Origin: Halobacteriovoraceae bacterium
GTDB lineage: Bacteria; Bdellovibrionota; Bacteriovoracia; Bacteriovoracales; Bacteriovoracaceae
Assembly: GCA_002713145.1 (NCBI GenBank)
Contig: PAVS01000003.1
Coordinates: 3,707 to 67,706 of the forward strand
Direction of reading: 5' to 3'
DNA: 64,000 bases
The position numbers and the translations under genes are program-made. The notes beneath the pieces are model-generated. The model was not told the origin of the DNA, did no database searches, and was given only the letters and a program-made list of their open reading frames with translations. Of this stretch, positions 62,233-64,000 are shown piece after piece. Position 1 is the stretch's first letter, and every line of letters starts with the position of its first letter.

Positions 62233-63758
62233 AATTCTTTCTCATTCTTCTATTCGCAGCAACTGCACTCGCCAATGATGGTATGAATATTTTGATAGGA
62301 AACGATCAAAGTTCACTGGCCACTCCTATTATCAAACAACAAAAACAACTGGTTTTGGATGATCACTTCTTAGTGCAGTTTTATGGCAATTATATGGCCT
62401 TAAGAACCATGGATCGTGATTTTATGGATTGGGCCCAATTATTTTTAGATAAAAAATATACACAAGCTTTAAAAACGTCATTTTCTATCAATGTAGATAA
62501 TGAAGAAAAAAATAAGTTGGTAAAAGCCTCAAGGCTATATCTGTTATATAAGTTAGGTCTTAATCAAAGTTTTTTTAATGAGTGGTTGAGCTTGAGTGTT
62601 CAATCAAGCTTTTTAAACTCACCATTAGGCATTGCCCTTGATCAAATTGTGGGAAAAAATGCTTCTCATTGGTTTTTGAAGAACAATATCTATGTGACTC
62701 AAATGCAACGGAAAGCGCTATCGATGTTAGAGGCGAATAATACACTTTTCAATATAAGCGCTCAGGCGATGTTTAATCTACGCTCAGGTCTTGCAGGCCT
62801 CAAATTTATTGGAAAGCTTCCTATAAAAGATCCTTTGAGGATTAAGCTTGCTGACTCTGCGATTCTGTCTTATGCCAGACAGGGAGAGCTTGCCAAATCT
62901 GCGAAAATTTTAAAAGAGGTTTATGAACCGGTTTTAGCCGATGAAAAAGATATCAACAAGATATCTGCTTATTATTTAACTTTAGCAAGAATGCTCTATC
63001 AAGCCAGAGCTTTTGAAGCAAGTGAGTACTATTATGAGCTGATCCCAGATGAAGCGAGCCAGTTTCTTACTGCTAGAGTTGAAAAGCTATGGATCTCAAT
63101 GCAAGATAACGATCTATCTCAAGTTAGAGGGGACATGCACACTTTATCTCAACAGATCTTTAAAGATAAGTTTATACCAGAGATTTATCTGGTCAGTAGC
63201 ATGGCCAATTTAAAAACCTGCCAATTCAATGAAGTAGAAAAGAACTTTAAGACTTTTGTTGAGGTGAGTAAGCATTTTCTAACGGAAATTGAAGAAAATC
63301 TGAATGCCAAAAAACCTAAAATCATAGATAGAGATGATTTCTATCTCAACTATTTAGCTCGAGCGAACCAAAAGCTTATGCAAGAAACGAAAAGCTTAGA
63401 GAAAGGTTACCAAGAATTTGGTTTTGCTCAAAAACAGATGAGCTCACATAAAAACTTACAAAAATTGGTCATGGCCAACCATACTCTTGAACTTAAAAGA
63501 AAATGGAATAATCGCAAACAATTACTCTCGAGCACCATTAGAAAAATGAGATTCGTTAAAGTTGAGTTCTTATCCACCATGAGAAGACTTAAAAACGAAC
63601 TCGCTCAAATCAAACATGGTGACGAAATTCATTTAACCAGCTCTGCTTTAGACAAATCCGATAGAGTGGTTTTTCCTTACGACGGAGTTTTGTTTGGAGA
63701 TGAGCTTTTTAATTATGCTAGCTCACTTAAAAATTTATGTCTTAGAGGTCGCAAATGA
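62229..63758 (+). CDS. Periplasmic TPR protein of the gliding-type operon
   Basis: This 509-residue exported protein has a signal peptide (1-15). It consists of helical TPR-like repeats (for example LARMLYQARAFEASEYYYELIPDEA and IYLVSSMANLKTCQFNEVEKNFKTF in parts). A GltC- or GltE-like connector role between inner-membrane and outer-membrane parts is plausible from context. It overlaps both neighbours by ATGA. Confidence 0.68.
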   Translation: MKFFLILLFAATALANDGMNILIGNDQSSLATPIIKQQKQLVLDDHFLVQFYGNYMALRTMDRDFMDWAQLFLDKKYTQALKTSFSINVDNEEKNKLVKASRLYLLYKLGLNQSFFNEWLSLSVQSSFLNSPLGIALDQIVGKNASHWFLKNNIYVTQMQRKALSMLEANNTLFNISAQAMFNLRSGLAGLKFIGKLPIKDPLRIKLADSAILSYARQGELAKSAKILKEVYEPVLADEKDINKISAYYLTLARMLYQARAFEASEYYYELIPDEASQFLTARVEKLWISMQDNDLSQVRGDMHTLSQQIFKDKFIPEIYLVSSMANLKTCQFNEVEKNFKTFVEVSKHFLTEIEENLNAKKPKIIDRDDFYLNYLARANQKLMQETKSLEKGYQEFGFAQKQMSSHKNLQKLVMANHTLELKRKWNNRKQLLSSTIRKMRFVKVEFLSTMRRLKNELAQIKHGDEIHLTSSALDKSDRVVFPYDGVLFGDELFNYASSLKNLCLRGRK

Positions 63759-64000
63759 AAATACTAGTTCTGCTTACGATCGTTTTTAGTCTTTTTTCAT
63801 GTAATGAAAAAGATGGTTATGTTTATTTTGATGATCCACCACCGAGGCAATATTACAAGCGTAGTTTTGATCCAAGTCTTTTTAAAGCAGACAATAAAGT
63901 GGATATTTTATGGGTGGTAGATAATTCAGGAAGTATGAGCTCGATTCAGGCCAATATTGTAAAAAATGCTGGTCTTTTTATGGAAAATTTTCAAAATGAT
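63755..64000 (+). CDS. von Willebrand A-domain lipoprotein, 5' part (CglB-like candidate)
   Basis: Only the first 82 codons are inside the window. The protein has a lipoprotein signal (FSLFSC, Cys16), a Pro/Tyr-rich linker, and then the beginning of a von Willebrand A domain with the metal-site motif ILWVVDNSGSMSSIQ (DxSxS). In Myxococcus the gliding adhesin CglB is an outer-membrane lipoprotein with a von Willebrand A domain, so this is a candidate counterpart at the end of the same operon. It overlaps the upstream stop by ATGA. Confidence 0.75.
   Translation, partial: MKILVLLTIVFSLFSCNEKDGYVYFDDPPPRQYYKRSFDPSLFKADNKVDILWVVDNSGSMSSIQANIVKNAGLFMENFQND

Overview
The window looks like a low-GC (roughly 36-38% by eye) Gram-negative chromosome from the Bdellovibrionota, most likely a Bacteriovorax/Halobacteriovorax/Peredibacter-type predator. 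This is inferred from gene content rather than a database search. The supporting traits are many small outer-membrane barrels and lipoproteins, secreted proteases, a Myxococcus/Bdellovibrio-style Agl/Glt gliding locus, a B12-dependent class II ribonucleotide reductase, single-copy rpsD, FolE2, and degenerate HD-GYP and histidine-kinase-like regulators. I see no tRNA, rRNA, CRISPR array or intact insertion sequence.

Layout. 1-1.7 kb is the edge of an integrated element: the end of an SSB-like gene, a small excisionase-type helix-turn-helix gene, a tyrosine integrase and terminators. 1.7-6.5 kb holds two orphan histidine kinases (GAF type and CACHE type) and a protein with decayed receiver and HD-GYP domains. 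6.5-13.2 kb holds small envelope proteins (DUF2959, DUF305, YdjM/DUF457, LPP20-like) and 2,4-dienoyl-CoA reductase FadH. 13.3-17.6 kb holds a TrmB-like methyltransferase and three exported enzymes: a protein-glutaminase-like deamidase, a trypsin-like protease and a subtilisin-like lipoprotein. 17.8-24.4 kb is a coupled uvrA-pyrC-cdd-priA operon, followed by yidD. 24.7-29.1 kb is folE2, a DUF2797 gene, a zinc-finger membrane protein, cysS and a low-molecular-weight phosphatase. 29-32.2 kb has a dksA-type regulator, a TauE exporter and twin barrel proteins. 32.2-36.9 kb (minus strand) has rpsD with a structured leader, and the riboflavin genes ribDEBH headed by a Xer-like protein that has lost catalytic residues.

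37-43.9 kb carries rnc (structured leader), era, der, then two barrel proteins on the opposite strand, then a YfgM-like gene and bamB. This recalls the E. coli der-bamB-yfgM neighbourhood. 44-48.3 kb has an M14 carboxypeptidase, an EVE protein and orphan lipoproteins. 48.4-52.1 kb is nrdJ behind two NrdR boxes. 52.2-53.3 kb has an isolated HisKA-like domain and an XRE-PAS-like regulator. From 53.5 kb to the window end runs a tightly coupled operon for a TolQ/TolR-type proton-driven motor, TPR periplasmic proteins, a TonB/AgmX-like transducer, an outer-membrane barrel and a von Willebrand A lipoprotein, interpreted as an Agl/Glt-type trans-envelope motility or adhesion machine.

The most interesting unexplained signals are the mutually exclusive hairpins covering the rpsD ribosome-binding site, the twin-hairpin leader of rnc, the inactivated Xer-like protein coupled to ribD, the roughly 100-residue acidic insertion in the second G domain of Der, the exported deamidase, and the HisKA-only protein beside the gliding operon.
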